From assembly GCA_017465565.1 (NCBI GenBank), contig JAFTWA010000045.1, positions 1 through 64,000 of the forward strand: DNA of 64,000 nucleotides. Reading direction: 5' to 3'. The notes beneath the pieces were generated by a model. That model made no database searches and was not told the origin of the DNA. It saw nothing but the letters and a program-made list of their open reading frames with translations. The DNA is from Tyzzerella sp. GTDB lineage: Bacteria > Bacillota > Clostridia > Lachnospirales > Lachnospiraceae. The position numbers and the translations under genes were made by a program. Shown one piece after another: positions 26,296 through 34,814 of this stretch; the stretch's first letter is position 1, and each line of letters starts with the position of its first letter.

Positions 26296-27657
26296 TTAAC
26301 CTACACTTATTTTCTCGGTAGGATTTTTAATAATATTTTGTCGCTCTTTTCTTGTGTTAAATGCAATTGCAAGGGAAATAGGCCCGATTCTTCCCAAAAA
26401 CATAGTTAAAATGATAATGATTTTTCCCCATATGTTCAGTGAAGGTGTTAGATTCCTTGTCAAGCCTACTGTTGCTGTTGCACTGACAGACTCGTAAAAA
26501 ATATCCAATGCATCGGCATCTGTAACCGCTGCAAGAAGAACTGTGGAGAGGAACATTATAATAAATGACATGCTAACCACTGCAACGGCTTTGCTAAGGG
26601 TCTGTTTTTCGATATCTCTATTAAAAAGTACAACTTCATTTTTGTTTTTTATAGTAGCAATCATAAACGCAATCAATACAGCAAAGGTAACTGTTTTTGC
26701 GCCGCCTGCCGTTCCTACAGGAGAACCGCCTATAAACATCAGTAATAGACATGTAATTGCAGAAGCATTCGTCAGATTTTGCTGCGGAATGGTTGCAAAA
26801 CCGGCAGTTCTCGTTGTTACCGATTGAAAGAATGAGACTTCTATTTTTTCGAGTAATGAATAGCTTTTTATGGTGAGAGGATTATTGTATTCAAAAACAA
26901 AAACGGCAATCGTTCCCAAAACGATAAGAATGACTGTTGTCCAAATAGCAATTTTACTATGCAGGGTCAGATTTCTAAAACATTTTAATTTCTGTTTTCT
27001 TATATTCTTCAAAACTCTTATTACATCCCACCAGACAACAAAGCCTATGCCTCCAAGAATGATCAATGCACATGTTACAATATTAATGATAGGATTTAAA
27101 GTATATTCACATAAACTATTTTCAGAAATAATATCAATTCCAGCATTGCAAAAAGCCGATATCGAATTAAATATGGAGATCCATATTCCTTTTGCTCCAA
27201 ACTTTGGGATAAATATTATCATGTATAAAAGGGCCCCTACTCCTTCGATGACCAAAGTGCCCATAATCACTTTCTTAATAAATTTCACAAGACCTGATAA
27301 TGTATTTAAATTAAAAGCATCCTGAATCAGTACCCTATCTTTGATGCCTATTTTTTGGTGAAATGTAATCATCAGTGCAGATATAATAGTAACAACTCCT
27401 AAGCCTCCAATTTGTATCAAAATCAGAATAATAACTTGTCCGAAAATACTCCAGGTTGTTATGGTTGGAAGCGTTACTAAGCCCGTCACACATATGGCGG
27501 TGGTTGACATAAACAATGCATCTATATATGAAACTGATTCTCCAGCCGCAGAGCTAATTGGCAGAGCAAGTAATACGCTGCCTATCATTATTGCGAAGAA
27601 GAAACTTAGCATAATGACTTGTGTTGTAGATAAATCAAAATGAAATTTTCTTTTCAT
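26296..27657 (-). CDS. ktrB: KtrB/TrkH-type potassium transporter, membrane subunit
   Basis: A 453-residue channel-like transporter with the fourfold M1-P-M2 pattern. The selectivity-filter loops are visible as STTAICVTGL (about 50-59), SISAFCNAGID, SVTTRTAGFATIP and SATATVGLTRNLTP. It imports potassium with sodium or protons under control of the RCK subunit that follows. Ribosome site AGAAAGG. It starts 17 bases after the patatin gene, so patatin, ktrB and ktrA may share a transcript. Confidence 0.94.
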   Translation of the reverse strand: MKRKFHFDLSTTQVIMLSFFFAIMIGSVLLALPISSAAGESVSYIDALFMSTTAICVTGLVTLPTITTWSIFGQVIILILIQIGGLGVVTIISALMITFHQKIGIKDRVLIQDAFNLNTLSGLVKFIKKVIMGTLVIEGVGALLYMIIFIPKFGAKGIWISIFNSISAFCNAGIDIISENSLCEYTLNPIINIVTCALIILGGIGFVVWWDVIRVLKNIRKQKLKCFRNLTLHSKIAIWTTVILIVLGTIAVFVFEYNNPLTIKSYSLLEKIEVSFFQSVTTRTAGFATIPQQNLTNASAITCLLLMFIGGSPVGTAGGAKTVTFAVLIAFMIATIKNKNEVVLFNRDIEKQTLSKAVAVVSMSFIIMFLSTVLLAAVTDADALDIFYESVSATATVGLTRNLTPSLNIWGKIIIILTMFLGRIGPISLAIAFNTRKERQNIIKNPTEKISVG

Positions 27658-27674
27658 GATTAAGCCTTTCTTTT

Positions 27675-28514
27675 CTAGTTGATAAACTCTTTTACTTTTG
27701 TAGCAACAGCTAAACCGTCATGATATCCGATGTTGTAAATTGCTTCTATTTTCTCAGGGTCACTCTCCAGTCTTCCAATATTAAGTGGCTCTGCAGGACG
27801 AATGACCAGAACCTTTCCATCGGCCTCCAGCTGTTTGATTTCTTTTAGTGTTTCATTGTAGTTCATATGGCGGTTTTGCAGTGCCTTTACAAACGCAGGA
27901 TATTTGCGGTAACCAATTTTAGAGAGTCCTGCATGCTCAGGTTTCTTCACGTAACCATCCTCACGTGTGAGTACAACTACATTGCGCTCGTATCCCATTT
28001 CTTGAAATGCTTTCACAGGCACACTGTCAGCAACCGCGCCGTCCAGATATTTCTTGCCATCTAAAATGACTGGCTTTGAAAAATAAGGGAGGGAGGCTGA
28101 GGCACGGAGATAGTCGATTTCCTCGTGCATGTCGGTCATGTGTTTATAGAGCGCTTTTCCAGTTTCGAGGTCCGTGCAAGGCACGTAAAACTTGGTGTTT
28201 GATTTATTAAAGGTGTCATAATCATAGATGTCCAGTTTTTCTGGAAGCTCATGGTAGCAGAAGTCTGCGCCCACGAAATCTCCAGTGAGAATCAGACTGC
28301 GAAAACTCATGAAGCGTGGATCTTTGCAGTATTTTTTGTAATATCGTATGCTTCGCCCTTTCTGGCGGGAAACGAAGGAGCAGCCGTGGATGGCACCCGC
28401 GGAAACGCCGATGACTCCATCAAACTCTATATTATTTTCTAAGAATGCATCTAAAACGCCAGCGGTGTAAATACCGCGCATACCGCCGCCTTCTAAAACA
28501 AGTCCGGTTTTCAT
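27675..28514 (-). CDS. Patatin-like phospholipase
   Basis: A 279-residue patatin-family lipid acyl hydrolase of the RssA/YjjU type. The oxyanion loop is LVLEGGGMRGIYTAGVLDA (4-22), the nucleophile elbow is GVSAGA (Ser near residue 41), and the Asp of the Ser-Asp dyad is in DGAVADSVP (about 165-173). The ATG at 28514 lies 10 bases after GAAAGGA, whereas the in-frame TTG six codons upstream overlaps that site. It diverges from the polymerase Y gene across 99 bases. Substrate is likely membrane phospholipid. Confidence 0.92.
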   Translation of the reverse strand: MKTGLVLEGGGMRGIYTAGVLDAFLENNIEFDGVIGVSAGAIHGCSFVSRQKGRSIRYYKKYCKDPRFMSFRSLILTGDFVGADFCYHELPEKLDIYDYDTFNKSNTKFYVPCTDLETGKALYKHMTDMHEEIDYLRASASLPYFSKPVILDGKKYLDGAVADSVPVKAFQEMGYERNVVVLTREDGYVKKPEHAGLSKIGYRKYPAFVKALQNRHMNYNETLKEIKQLEADGKVLVIRPAEPLNIGRLESDPEKIEAIYNIGYHDGLAVATKVKEFIN

Positions 28515-28613
28515 ACAATTATTTCCTTTCAAAATCGCTTTTTGCCCTATGCGTAAGGTATGAATCTATTGTATTATAGAAAGTGTGAAAAAGAAAGTAA
28601 AAAGGGGTATAAA

Positions 28614-29882
28614 ATGGAAAATAGAGTATATGTGTGTATCGATTTGAAATCCTTTTATGCTTCCGTAGAGTGCAGGGAGCGGGGGCTTGACCCGATTCGT
28701 ACGCGGCTTGTGGTGGCAGACCCGGAACGCTCGGAGAAAACGATTTGTCTTGCGGTATCACCTGCCCTGAAAGCACTTGGTATTCCGGGTCGCTGCAGGG
28801 TGTTTGAGATTCCGCAGGGAATTGATTATATTATGGCACCGCCGCGCATGCAGCTTTATATTGATTACGCAGCGGAAATTTATAGTATTTATCTGAAATA
28901 CATTGCGAAGGAGGACATCCATGTGTACAGTATTGATGAGGTTTTCATGGATGTGACAGATTATCTTGCTATGTACCAGATGACGGCGAAAGAGCTGGGG
29001 ATAACCATCATGCAGGATGTGCATAGGTCTACTGGAATTACGGCGACCTGTGGAATTGGAACAAACCTGTATCTTGCGAAGATTGCACTTGATATTACGG
29101 CGAAGCATGTGGAGGACCATATTGGAATTCTGGACGAGGAGTCTTACCGAAAAACGCTCTGGAATCATCGCCCGCTCACCGATTTCTGGAGAGTAGGCAA
29201 AGGGATCGCGAAACGTCTGGAGTCCCAAGGGATTTACACCATGGGACAGCTTGCGAAGGCAGATGAAGATATGCTTTACCGCATGTTTGGAGTTGATGCG
29301 GAGCTTTTGATTGACCATGCATGGGGACGTGAGACGACGCTTATGTCGGATATAAAGGCTTATAAGGCAAAGACGAATTCCATTTCCAGCGGTCAGGTCT
29401 TATCCAGAGATTACAATTTTGAAGAGGGAAAGCTCATAGCAAAGGAAATGGCAGATTTGCTTGCTTTAGAGCTGGTGGAAAAGGGACTCGTGACCGATTC
29501 CATTACGCTTCATGTGGGATACTCGAACCGTTCGGAGGCAAAACCTGCCCATGGAACTATTCCGATGACAATCACGACGAGTTCAGCAAAGCAGCTCATG
29601 GTTTATACGGAACAATTATATGAGAGGATTGTAAATAGAAATCAGTTGGTCCGCAGAATGACATTGACATTTAACCGCGTGGTGGATGAAGTGTATAAGC
29701 AGTATGATCTGTTCACAGACCCGGCAGAAATGGAGCGGGAGCATCAGCTTCAGAAGGCGATGCTGGATATCAAGGAAAAGTATGGAAAGAATGCGATTTT
29801 GAAGGGAATGAATCTGGAGAAAGGCGCAACAACCATAGAGCGAAATCAGCAGATAGGAGGGCATAAAAGTGGTGAGACATAA
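28614..29882 (+). CDS. Y-family DNA polymerase (UmuC/UvrX-like)
   Basis: A 422-residue translesion DNA polymerase. VYVCIDLKSFYASVEC (5-20) contains the first catalytic Asp, and VYSIDEVFMDVTDY the Asp-Glu pair; YLAKIALDITAKH is the family-specific segment after it. It is of the UmuC/UvrX kind found next to YolD-like proteins. AAAAGGGGTATAAA ATG sets the start. Its 3-prime end overlaps the YolD gene by 14 bases. I looked for a LexA box (GAAC-N4-GTTC type) in the upstream gap and saw none. Confidence 0.94.
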   Translation: MENRVYVCIDLKSFYASVECRERGLDPIRTRLVVADPERSEKTICLAVSPALKALGIPGRCRVFEIPQGIDYIMAPPRMQLYIDYAAEIYSIYLKYIAKEDIHVYSIDEVFMDVTDYLAMYQMTAKELGITIMQDVHRSTGITATCGIGTNLYLAKIALDITAKHVEDHIGILDEESYRKTLWNHRPLTDFWRVGKGIAKRLESQGIYTMGQLAKADEDMLYRMFGVDAELLIDHAWGRETTLMSDIKAYKAKTNSISSGQVLSRDYNFEEGKLIAKEMADLLALELVEKGLVTDSITLHVGYSNRSEAKPAHGTIPMTITTSSAKQLMVYTEQLYERIVNRNQLVRRMTLTFNRVVDEVYKQYDLFTDPAEMEREHQLQKAMLDIKEKYGKNAILKGMNLEKGATTIERNQQIGGHKSGET

Positions 29883-30198
29883 AATGAGCCGGGAAGAGCG
29901 GGCAAAACAATTTATGCCTTTCGCAGCATTGAAGGGCTATCCAGAAGCACTTCGAAAGAAAGAAAAAATCGTAGTGGAAAAGCAGGAGCTTTCGGAGGAA
30001 TACAAAGAAGCACTGGATTTTGAACTTCGTCAGGTGCAGAAAAATGATATTATCACTGTAGTGTATTTTTGCAAGGATGAATATCTGAAGATGACGGGGA
30101 TGGTGTCAAAGATTGATGAGACAGCACGTATTCTGAAGATTGTAAATACGAAAATACCTTTTGATGACTTGTACAAAATAGATAGAGGAGAAAATTAA
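29869..30198 (+). CDS. YolD-like protein
   Basis: A 109-residue YolD-like protein, the usual partner gene of UmuC-type polymerases in Firmicutes. The family motif MSREERAKQFMPFAAL is at residues 6-21. It probably modulates the polymerase, by analogy with UmuD, although no protease-like features are present. The start is GTG at 29869, 7 bases after AGGAGGG, within the polymerase gene. Its stop overlaps the first base of ccdA. Confidence 0.9.
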   Translation: MVRHKMSREERAKQFMPFAALKGYPEALRKKEKIVVEKQELSEEYKEALDFELRQVQKNDIITVVYFCKDEYLKMTGMVSKIDETARILKIVNTKIPFDDLYKIDRGEN

Positions 30199-30860
30199 TG
30201 CAATACTTTATTTCATTTTTGGAGGGAATTATTACGTTTATCTCTCCGTGTTTATTACCAATGATACCGATTTATATCTCTTACTTTGCAGGAGGCGGCG
30301 AGCGTACTATGAGAAAGACGCTGAAAAGTGCGATTGGATTTGTGTTCGGATTTACCGTTGTCTTTATTGCTATGGGGGCACTTGCTGGAACAGTCGGCAG
30401 TTTCCTACGAGAATATCAGACGGCGGTCAACATTGTTTCGGGACTTGTGGTAATTATTTTTGGATTAAATTTCTTAGGGGTATTTCAATTGAATTTATTC
30501 CGTGGAAATCGTGGGAACTTTAATGCAAATAATATGGGCTTCTTTTCGGCATTTGTTTTCGGGCTGGTGTTCTCACTGGGCTGGACGCCTTGTGTAGGAG
30601 CATTTCTCGGCTCGGCACTGATGCTGGCATCTCAGCAAGGACATGTGCTCACAGGGGTACTGATGCTCTTGGCATATTCAGCTGGACTTGGTATTCCATT
30701 TATTGTAAGCGCAGTTTTGGTAGATAAGCTGAAAACAACCTTTGATTTTATCAAGAAACACTATGGCATTATTAATAAAATAAGTGGTGGGCTGCTTATT
30801 GTAATTGGTATTTTGATGGCAACAGGCATGCTTGGCAGATGGCTGGCATTGTTGAGTTAG
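30198..30860 (+). CDS. ccdA: CcdA-type membrane thiol-electron transporter
   Basis: A 220-residue protein with six membrane helices that passes reducing equivalents from cytoplasmic thioredoxin to extracytoplasmic thiol proteins. The conserved pairs are FISPCLLPMIPIYISYFAGG-type sequence (Cys in SPCLLP, about residue 18) and GWTPCVGAFLG (Cys about 135). GAGGAGAAAATTA precedes the ATG. The next gene encodes a TlpA-like thioredoxin, its likely electron acceptor, 8 bases downstream. Confidence 0.93.
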   Translation: MQYFISFLEGIITFISPCLLPMIPIYISYFAGGGERTMRKTLKSAIGFVFGFTVVFIAMGALAGTVGSFLREYQTAVNIVSGLVVIIFGLNFLGVFQLNLFRGNRGNFNANNMGFFSAFVFGLVFSLGWTPCVGAFLGSALMLASQQGHVLTGVLMLLAYSAGLGIPFIVSAVLVDKLKTTFDFIKKHYGIINKISGGLLIVIGILMATGMLGRWLALLS

Positions 30861-30868
30861 GAGGCATT

Positions 30869-31480
30869 ATGAAAAAACAGACAAGTTTGGTTTTAATTAT
30901 ATTGGCATTTGCCGTGCTGTTTATAGTTGCGACCGCCGTGTATGAGCATTTGGGCGAAGAGTATAAACCAGATTCTCTTGTGACAGAGGGAGATAAAGGG
31001 GATTCTGGGGACGATTCAGAGGACTCGGCGGAGGACGAGGGGAAAACGGAGGCAAATCCGGCAACCGATTTTACCGTTGTTGACAAGGAGGGCAATGAAG
31101 TCAAACTCTCGGATTTGAAAGGAAAACCAGTCGTGTTGAACTTCTGGGCAAGCTGGTGTGGACCGTGTAAGAGTGAAATGCCAGATTTCCAGAGTACTTA
31201 TGAAGAATATCGAGAAGAAATACATTTTATGATGGTGAATCTGACAGACGGCGCCCAGGAGACAGTGGATTCAGCTGCCGCTTTCATAAATGACGCTGGC
31301 TACACGTTTCCTGTATATTATGACACAATGCTCGAGGCAGCAACTGCGTACAATATATATTCTGTGCCACAAACATTTTTTATTGATGCGGAGGGAAATC
31401 TTGTGGCTTATGTGACGGGTGCCATTGACGAAAGTATCCTTCTTGAAGGAATCGGCATGATTTACGAAAATAATGAATAG
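30869..31480 (+). CDS. Membrane-anchored TlpA/ResA-like thioredoxin
   Basis: A 203-residue thioredoxin-fold protein with an N-terminal membrane anchor (about 5-24), an acidic Asp/Glu/Ser-rich linker (about 38-65) and a TlpA domain with FWASWCGPCKSEMPDF, the CxxC active site near residues 98-101. VPQTFFID holds the cis-Pro. It likely reduces extracytoplasmic disulphides using electrons from CcdA encoded just upstream. TAGGAGGCATT gives the start at 30869; the in-frame reading from 30839 overlaps ccdA and lacks a site. Confidence 0.92.
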   Translation: MKKQTSLVLIILAFAVLFIVATAVYEHLGEEYKPDSLVTEGDKGDSGDDSEDSAEDEGKTEANPATDFTVVDKEGNEVKLSDLKGKPVVLNFWASWCGPCKSEMPDFQSTYEEYREEIHFMMVNLTDGAQETVDSAAAFINDAGYTFPVYYDTMLEAATAYNIYSVPQTFFIDAEGNLVAYVTGAIDESILLEGIGMIYENNE

Positions 31481-31493
31481 AAGAAAATGGGTC

Positions 31494-31522
31494 TTGACAT
31501 CCTATATTTAATTGCATACAAT
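31494..31522 (+). promoter_or_regulatory. Consensus SigA promoter of the gpx-ohrR operon
   Basis: TTGACA (31494-31499), a 17-base spacer and TACAAT (31517-31522) form a near-perfect housekeeping promoter. The -10 lies inside an OhrR-type operator half-site, so strong expression is expected only when the repressor is oxidised. Confidence 0.88.
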
Positions 31523-31557
31523 TGAATTGGAATAAATTAAATTCAATTTAATTGTAT
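31516..31557. promoter_or_regulatory. OhrR-type operator (TACAATT/AATTGTA repeats)
   Basis: ATACAATTGAATT (31516-31528) and AATTTAATTGTAT (31545-31557) are inverted copies with one difference, with another AATTCAATT between them. They match the TACAATTAAATTGTA type operator known for OhrR. The left half covers the -10 hexamer, fitting repression by the OhrR encoded in the same operon. Confidence 0.8.
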
Positions 31558-31580
31558 AAAATTGAATGGAGGATGCTAAT

Positions 31581-32123
31581 ATGAGTATTTATGATTTTAC
31601 TGTAAAAGCGCAAGATGGAAGCGAAGTTTCTTTAGAAAACTATCGTGGAAAGGTTCTTTTAATTGTTAACACAGCGACAGGATGTGGATTTACACCACAA
31701 TATGATGAGCTTGAAAATATTTACGAAGAATTCCAAAAAGATGGTTTGGAAATTCTCGATTTCCCATGTAACCAATTTGGAAATCAGGCTCCTGGTACAG
31801 ACGAAGAAATTCAATCCTTCTGTACAGTGAAATACGGAACTACATTTCCTAGATTTGCAAAAATTGATGTAAATGGTGAAAATGCGATTCCTTTATTTAA
31901 ATGGTTAACAGACAACACAACTTTCGGTGGATTTGATAAGAATCCAATGGGACTTATGTTGGGACAAATGCTTAAAAAAGCAGATAAAGATTTCAAAACT
32001 AGCAGTGCTGTAAAATGGAATTTCACAAAATTCTTAATTGACCGTGAAGGAAATGTTGTGGCAAGATTTGAACCAATGACTTCTTTAAAGAAAGTAAAAG
32101 AACAAATAGCGAAGGTGTTATAA
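31581..32123 (+). CDS. Glutathione peroxidase family protein (thiol peroxidase)
   Basis: A 180-residue Gpx-family peroxidase. NTATGCGFTPQYDELENIY has the peroxidatic Cys (about 36-37) that replaces selenocysteine, CNQFGNQAPGT holds the conserved Gln motif and second Cys, and VKWNFTKFLID the Trp-Asn of the tetrad. In bacteria such enzymes use thioredoxin to reduce organic hydroperoxides. TGGAGGATGCTAAT ATG gives the start. ohrR follows after one base, and the promoter carries an OhrR-type operator, so this gene takes the place of the usual ohr. Confidence 0.94.
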   Translation: MSIYDFTVKAQDGSEVSLENYRGKVLLIVNTATGCGFTPQYDELENIYEEFQKDGLEILDFPCNQFGNQAPGTDEEIQSFCTVKYGTTFPRFAKIDVNGENAIPLFKWLTDNTTFGGFDKNPMGLMLGQMLKKADKDFKTSSAVKWNFTKFLIDREGNVVARFEPMTSLKKVKEQIAKVL

Positions 32124-32124
32124 T

Positions 32125-32556
32125 ATGGAAAAATATGATGCTTTGAAAATTGAAAATCAAATATGCTTTCCACTCTATGCTTGTTCCAGAGAGATTATCA
32201 AGCAGTACAAGCCATTTCTGGATGAGTTGGATTTGACTTACACACAGTACCTTGTGATGATGGTGCTTTGGGAGAAGAAGGTGGCAACGGTGAAGGAGCT
32301 GGGAACCACGTTGTATTTAGATTCCGGAACCTTAACCCCACTTTTGAAAAAGTTAGAATCGAAGGGGTTAATTACCCGCGCGCGTTCAAAAACAGATGAG
32401 CGTAATCTCGATGTTGCAATTACAGAGCAGGGAGAAGAACTGAAAGAGCAAGCACTTTCTGTGCCAGAGCAGATTGCCAAATGTTCCAATCTTGAACCAG
32501 AAGAAGCAGTGATGCTCTATAAGATTTTATATAAAATATTGAAGCAGGGGACGTAG
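32125..32556 (+). CDS. ohrR: OhrR-type MarR family peroxide-sensing repressor
   Basis: A 143-residue MarR-family protein. NQICFPLYACSREI (residues 11-24) matches the OhrR N-terminus with the reactive Cys of the CFxLYxxSRE motif, oxidised by organic peroxides. The winged helix spans about 55-105 with LYLDSGTLTPLLKKLESKGLI and the wing RSKTDERNLDV. It is co-transcribed with the glutathione peroxidase gene and very likely represses both through the operator at 31516-31557. Its stop codon lies inside a perfect 35-bp palindrome. Confidence 0.92.
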   Translation: MEKYDALKIENQICFPLYACSREIIKQYKPFLDELDLTYTQYLVMMVLWEKKVATVKELGTTLYLDSGTLTPLLKKLESKGLITRARSKTDERNLDVAITEQGEELKEQALSVPEQIAKCSNLEPEEAVMLYKILYKILKQGT

Positions 32557-32581
32557 TAAAATTAAATTTTACTACGTCCCC
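32547..32581. repeat. Perfect 35-bp palindrome at the ohrR end
   Basis: GGGGACGTAGTAAAATT (32547-32563) and AATTTTACTACGTCCCC (32565-32581) are exact inverted copies around one base. It contains the ohrR stop codon and is followed by more GGGGAC-type sequence (on the minus strand, near 32626-32597), which encodes the last residues of the convergent glycosyltransferase. It can serve as a terminator for both genes, but the GGGGAC motifs suggest a REP-like repeat. Confidence 0.8.
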
Positions 32582-32589
32582 AATTGCGT

Positions 32590-33642
32590 TTAGTGGTGTC
32601 CCTTTTTGAACATACCCCTGTCCCCAAATTGAGAATAGAACTTTCTCCACTTCTCAGCAACATTTCTCTCACTATATTCAATACTGCCTGTTTGCGAGCA
32701 TTTGCTGCAATGACGATAGAATGCTTTATCCTGTTGTAGCTTGCGTATACAAGCCACAAACTCTTCTGTACTATTTGCATACTGCACATAGTCAAATAGA
32801 ATGTCATCGTAAAGTTCCAGCTGTCTCACCAGAATTGGCACTTCGCATTGCATGGCTTCCAAGACCGTCATTGGAAACAATTCCTCATAAGATGGGAGAA
32901 TCATCATATCACAGGCATTGTAGAGTGCATTCATTTTTTCACGGTCAACCAGCCCTAAAAATGTTACATTTGCAGGAGGATTTTCCACGACTTGTTTTAT
33001 CTTTGCATAGTCTTGCGTAATTTTTCCGAAAGAGAAATCACCTGCCCACACAAAATGAACATCAGGCATTTGCCCTGCCATTTCAATGAAGTCGAATACA
33101 CCTTTGCGCTTTTGGAGCTGACCAGCGCAGAGGACGATAAAGGAATCTTTCGGCAAAGCAAATTCTGCCCGGGCTTCCTTTCTTTCGATTTCAGAAAGTG
33201 GATAAAAATTTGCAGAGGACACCACATTCGGAATGTAAGAAACTTTGTTTCGAGGGAAGCCGTAATTCTTTTCCAGTACATCCACAAAATATGGATTGAC
33301 GGTAACCAGCGTATCCATGCGGCGATAGAAAAAAAGCACATATTTATAATACAGCCACTCAATCGGTTTTGGCAGACTGATGCTGTTTTTCAATGTTTCA
33401 GGAAGAAAATGAACATAGCCAATATTTTGTGTGCCACGGCATTTTCCAAGGAATGCGTTAAATAAAAATTCTGGGTTGATGGTGTGAAAATGGTTAAGCT
33501 GGCATTGTTGGTATCCGTATTCTAGTACTTCAAAATCATCGGAAAGATAGTTTTTTACAAGCGCCACCTGTTCATCGTGGGCACTTAAGACTCCGTGCCC
33601 TTGTGCCATATCAGCTTTGGAATACATGCGAATCGAGACCAT
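32590..33642 (-). CDS. GT4 glycosyltransferase, BgsA-like (diglucosyl-diacylglycerol synthesis)
   Basis: A 350-residue retaining GT4 glycosyltransferase. It begins VSIRMYSKADMAQGHGVLSA, closely resembling the start of enterococcal BgsA-type enzymes, and the C-terminal half has LCAGQLQKRKG and the E-x7-E nucleotide-sugar motif in SYEELFPMTVLEAMQ. BgsA-type enzymes add the second glucose to monoglucosyl-diacylglycerol. AAGGAGG precedes the ATG at 33642, inside the end of the upstream glycosyltransferase gene (58-base overlap). The last residues (GDRGMFKKGHH) are encoded by REP-like GGGGAC sequence. Confidence 0.82.
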   Translation of the reverse strand: MVSIRMYSKADMAQGHGVLSAHDEQVALVKNYLSDDFEVLEYGYQQCQLNHFHTINPEFLFNAFLGKCRGTQNIGYVHFLPETLKNSISLPKPIEWLYYKYVLFFYRRMDTLVTVNPYFVDVLEKNYGFPRNKVSYIPNVVSSANFYPLSEIERKEARAEFALPKDSFIVLCAGQLQKRKGVFDFIEMAGQMPDVHFVWAGDFSFGKITQDYAKIKQVVENPPANVTFLGLVDREKMNALYNACDMMILPSYEELFPMTVLEAMQCEVPILVRQLELYDDILFDYVQYANSTEEFVACIRKLQQDKAFYRHCSKCSQTGSIEYSERNVAEKWRKFYSQFGDRGMFKKGHH

Positions 33643-34799
33643 AGTCTTTTTTCCTCCTTGTCGGTAATCGTTTTTAGATAAAATTGCAATGCTCTGCGGG
33701 CAAAAGTTTCTTTGGAAAAATCAGAGGCAGTCTGCAGGGCGTGCTTTTGCATGCTTTGGATTTGTGAAGGTGTTTGTATCAGTTCAGCCAACTGTTCTAT
33801 GAACTCCACTGAATTTTGGAAAAAATATCCGTTATATCCAGGGGTTAAAATGGACTGCAGACATAGGTCTTTCATGCAAAATAGCGGAAGACCACACGCA
33901 AGAGCTTCTATGTAAGTGAGTCCTTGCGTTTCGCTGCTAGACGCTGATACGAACAAATCCCCAAGGCGATAATATTTGGACACCTCTTCTGGTGCGACCA
34001 TTCCAGTAAAGTGAACAGTTCCTTCAAGGCCCAGTTCAGATACCAGAGATTCCAGGCGTTCACGGTCTGGTCCATCCCCTACAATGACAAAATGAAGATT
34101 CTGGAGTCTTGCATCTGTCATTTGCTTTATGAGAAAATCCACGTTTTTTTCCCGGGCGAGGCGTCCAAGCGTCACAATCACAGGTACATTTTCTGGAATA
34201 TGAAGCTGTGCCTTTAATTCTTGGACAATCTCTGGTGAAACAGGCTTTTGCAAACGTTCCAGGGAGAGACCCGTTGGAATGATACCAATCGGAACGTCTA
34301 CCTCATAGCCTTCCAGAATCCGTGCGGTCTTTTCGGTAGGAGCAATCACCGCATCAGCCTGATTGCAGATAAATCTGGATCCCAGTGCCACAATCTTTTT
34401 ACCTAGTGTTTCACTTGGACAGAAGTAGTGGGTGTAGTATTCATACAATGTGTGATAGGTGTGAACAATTGGAATACTAAGCTTTCTTGCAATTTTCTTC
34501 GCAAATATAAATGTAAAGAATTCACTTTGGGAGTGAATAATGTCAGGTTTCCACTCCAGAATGTCTTTTAATAGCGTATCTTGGAAGGCGAAAGTTGCCC
34601 GCACATCAGGATATATTTTGAGCTTTCTTGAACGAATATAATACACATCCTCATCTTTGTAAGAAAAATGGTTTGGAGACAAAGTAAGAATACGCACTTC
34701 ATTTCCGGACGCCTTGAGCGCAGTGTAAAGATTGTGAACGGATACGGAAACGCCGTTAATCATATTTGTATATGCGTCAGTTGTAATTAGTATTTTCAT
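33585..34799 (-). CDS. GT4 glycosyltransferase, BgsB-like (monoglucosyl-diacylglycerol synthesis)
   Basis: A 404-residue GT4 glycosyltransferase. MKILITTDAYTNMINGVSVS at the start and HTYHTLYEYYTHYF near residue 110 match 1,2-diacylglycerol 3-glucosyltransferases, where an HTYHTMYEDY segment is typical. The donor site shows VTLGRLAREKN and E-x7-E in SSSETQGLTYIEALACG. It would make the monoglucosyl lipid used by the next enzyme. GAGGGGGATTCTT precedes the ATG at 34799. It follows a VTT membrane protein gene with a 15-base gap; the three genes form one operon. Confidence 0.82.
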   Translation of the reverse strand: MKILITTDAYTNMINGVSVSVHNLYTALKASGNEVRILTLSPNHFSYKDEDVYYIRSRKLKIYPDVRATFAFQDTLLKDILEWKPDIIHSQSEFFTFIFAKKIARKLSIPIVHTYHTLYEYYTHYFCPSETLGKKIVALGSRFICNQADAVIAPTEKTARILEGYEVDVPIGIIPTGLSLERLQKPVSPEIVQELKAQLHIPENVPVIVTLGRLAREKNVDFLIKQMTDARLQNLHFVIVGDGPDRERLESLVSELGLEGTVHFTGMVAPEEVSKYYRLGDLFVSASSSETQGLTYIEALACGLPLFCMKDLCLQSILTPGYNGYFFQNSVEFIEQLAELIQTPSQIQSMQKHALQTASDFSKETFARRALQFYLKTITDKEEKRLWSRFACIPKLIWHKGTES

Positions 34800-34814
34800 A
34801 AGAATCCCCCTCAA

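Noticed and set aside
28515-28613. LexA box controlling the Y-family polymerase
   Set aside because: I searched the 99-base gap for a GAAC-N4-GTTC pattern and found none.
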